From NCBI RefSeq assembly GCF_029210385.1, contig NZ_JARGDQ010000004.1, positions 248,001-312,000 of the forward strand: a stretch of 64,000 bases of DNA, in the 5' to 3' direction. The notes under the pieces were generated by a model that searched no databases, had not been told where the DNA came from, and saw only the letters and a list, made by a program, of their open reading frames with translations. This document shows, piece after piece, positions 62,862 to 64,000 of this stretch; the stretch's first letter is position 1; the number at the start of each line of letters is the position of its first letter. Source of the stretch: Desulfurivibrio dismutans. Its GTDB lineage: Bacteria > Desulfobacterota > Desulfobulbia > Desulfobulbales > Desulfurivibrionaceae. A program made the position numbers and the translations under genes.

Positions 62862-64000
62862 TCAGTGACTGCCGGATGATTGATCGCGGCGGGTCGCGGG
62901 GGCCGGCGGCGGCAACTCAGCCAGTGAGCGGTGCAGTTGCCGCAGGGTTTGCGGGCCGACCATGCCGTCGGCCTGCAGGTCGTGGGCGGCCTGGAAATCG
63001 CTCACCAGGCGGGTCAATCCGGCATCGAAATAATCGGCTTCGCTCTCGGTGGCCGCCTGGGCCGCCACCGTTTCCGCGTCCGTATCATAGCCGGGCAGTT
63101 CGGCGGCCAGCCAGGTTAACAGCAAGCGTAGCTGCCGTACCTCCGGCCCCCGGTCGCCTTCCTGCAGCAGCTCGGTGGGCATCAGCGGCGGCCAGAGAAG
63201 ATCCTCGGCGATGGTTACCGCTTCCTCCGGCCGTTCGGTGGTGACCACCGGCGGCGTTGACGGCAGGGAGCGGTAAGCCAGCAGGCCGGCGGGGAGCAGG
63301 GCCAGAAGCAACAGGGCGGCCAGCAGCAGCCGTCTCAGGCCCGGTGCGGTCAGGGAGCGCCGCCAGCGCTGGGGCAGGTTGTCCTCGTTTTGGATCTCCC
63401 GGGCGGCCCGGCGCAGAATGGCGGCATCGACTTCATTGCGCTCTTCAACATAAGCCCCCAGCAGGGCCCGGTCGCAGATGACGTTGATCAGCCGCGGGAT
63501 ACCGCCGCTCAGTCGGGCCAGGGCCTTCAGCGCACCACGGGTAAAGAGCGGCCGGCTGACCCCGGCCACCCGCAGCCGGTGCCGCACATAAGCCACGGTT
63601 TCTTCCAGGTTCAAAGGATTCAAATGATAGCGGGCGGTGATCCGTTGGGCCAGTTGGCGCAACTCCGGCCGGGCCAGTATTTCCCGCAACTCCGGCTGAC
63701 CCAGCAGGGTGATTTCCAACAACTTGCTTTCAGATGTCTCCAGGTTGGTCAGCAGGCGTACCTGCTCCAGGACCTCCGGGCTGAGGTTCTGGGCCTCGTC
63801 GATGACCAGCACCGTCCGCCGGCCGGTGGCATGGCTCTGCAAGAGATGGTCGTTGAGGGCCCCGACCAGGGTCCGGAGGCTGGTACAGCCGGGCGGGTAG
63901 CTGATCTGCAACTCGTCGCAGACGGCGGCCACCAGCTCCACCGCATCCAGGCGGGGGTTGAGGATCAGGGCCAGGTCCACCTGGGGGGGGAGTTGCTCCA
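62862..64000 (-). CDS. ExeA/GspA-type AAA ATPase with peptidoglycan-binding domain, 3' part
   Basis: The start lies beyond the right edge; about 379 residues are visible. AAA region with LILNPRLDAVEL and Walker B VLVIDEAQNL, QRITARYHLNPL and a sensor-like SGGIPRLIN. Then a membrane helix (about LRRLLLAALLLLALLPAG) and a periplasmic peptidoglycan_binding_1 domain (LQEGDRGPEVRQLRLLL, DFQAAHDLQADGMVGPQTL). Partner of GspB in moving the secretin through the wall. Confidence 0.88.
   Translation of the reverse strand, partial: EQLPPQVDLALILNPRLDAVELVAAVCDELQISYPPGCTSLRTLVGALNDHLLQSHATGRRTVLVIDEAQNLSPEVLEQVRLLTNLETSESKLLEITLLGQPELREILARPELRQLAQRITARYHLNPLNLEETVAYVRHRLRVAGVSRPLFTRGALKALARLSGGIPRLINVICDRALLGAYVEERNEVDAAILRRAAREIQNEDNLPQRWRRSLTAPGLRRLLLAALLLLALLPAGLLAYRSLPSTPPVVTTERPEEAVTIAEDLLWPPLMPTELLQEGDRGPEVRQLRLLLTWLAAELPGYDTDAETVAAQAATESEADYFDAGLTRLVSDFQAAHDLQADGMVGPQTLRQLHRSLAELPPPAPATRRDQSSGSH

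Overview
The window is high-GC (roughly 60%) bacterial chromosome, densely coded, with long co-directional gene runs that often overlap by ATGA or GTGA. The gene content points to an anaerobic sulfur-metabolising member of the Desulfobacterota (former Deltaproteobacteria), most like Desulfobulbales/Desulfurivibrio-type organisms. The main clues are a membrane-bound polysulfide/thiosulfate reductase-type molybdoenzyme, an 11-heme cytochrome, a multidomain rhodanese with an in-frame UGA, many two-component proteins and a CdaA-CdaR-GlmM (c-di-AMP) module. The genus is inference from gene content, not from a database match.

Layout. 1-2.2 kb: galU (partial, -), tilS (+), tRNA-Arg(CCG). 2.2-7.7 kb: pyk (+) meets a reverse operon of a periplasmic ABC-type binding protein, a hybrid histidine kinase and WrbA. 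7.8-15.6 kb (all -): the sulfur locus, with an exported 114-aa protein, a TorD-like chaperone, PsrA/PsrB/PsrC-like subunits, a triple-rhodanese lipoprotein whose internal UGA is best read as selenocysteine, and an 11-heme cytochrome. 16-19 kb: TetR regulator, cold-shock protein, two small hypothetical proteins, universal stress protein. 19-24 kb: ChaN-PDZ protein, TrmFO, adenylate kinase, then two Hsp20 genes (+). 24.1-24.8 kb: gene-free, with a palindromic repeat, two tandem sRNA-like units and a multi-hairpin repeat. 24.8-28 kb: DUF445 membrane protein and a prephenate dehydratase-ACT-prephenate dehydrogenase fusion. 28.4-32 kb (+): a monoheme propeller-like exported protein, a frame-disrupted FtsX-type permease, its ATPase and a structured terminator-ended region. 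32-41 kb (-): histidine kinase, NtrC-type regulator, SH3 protein, GAF-HD-GYP protein, TlyA, GlmM, CdaR, CdaA. 41.5-48.6 kb (+): rpsT, trpE-G-D-C-F, FapA-like protein. 48.6-57.1 kb (-): YbeY-PdxJ in-frame fusion, PhoH, DsbA-like protein, Fe-S oxidoreductase, prfB with programmed frameshift, lnt, corC. 57.6-62.1 kb (+): biotin carboxylase, AccA-AccD fusion and a twin biotinyl-like protein. 62.2-64 kb (-): GspB- and ExeA-type proteins (ExeA runs off the right edge).

How it works together. The 7.9-15.6 kb block reads as a quinone-linked sulfur-compound reductase with its maturation chaperone, a periplasmic sulfur-carrying rhodanese and an electron-transfer cytochrome. It would suit polysulfide, sulfur or thiosulfate respiration or disproportionation. 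At least three families of dispersed intergenic repeats recur through the window and sit mostly at gene 3' ends. The most notable signals are the UGA-containing rhodanese with a bacterial-SECIS-like hairpin, the paired antisense-SD-loop sRNA candidates, the multi-hairpin element, the YbeY-PdxJ fusion, and a permease frameshift at the edge of a perfect 20-bp inverted repeat.
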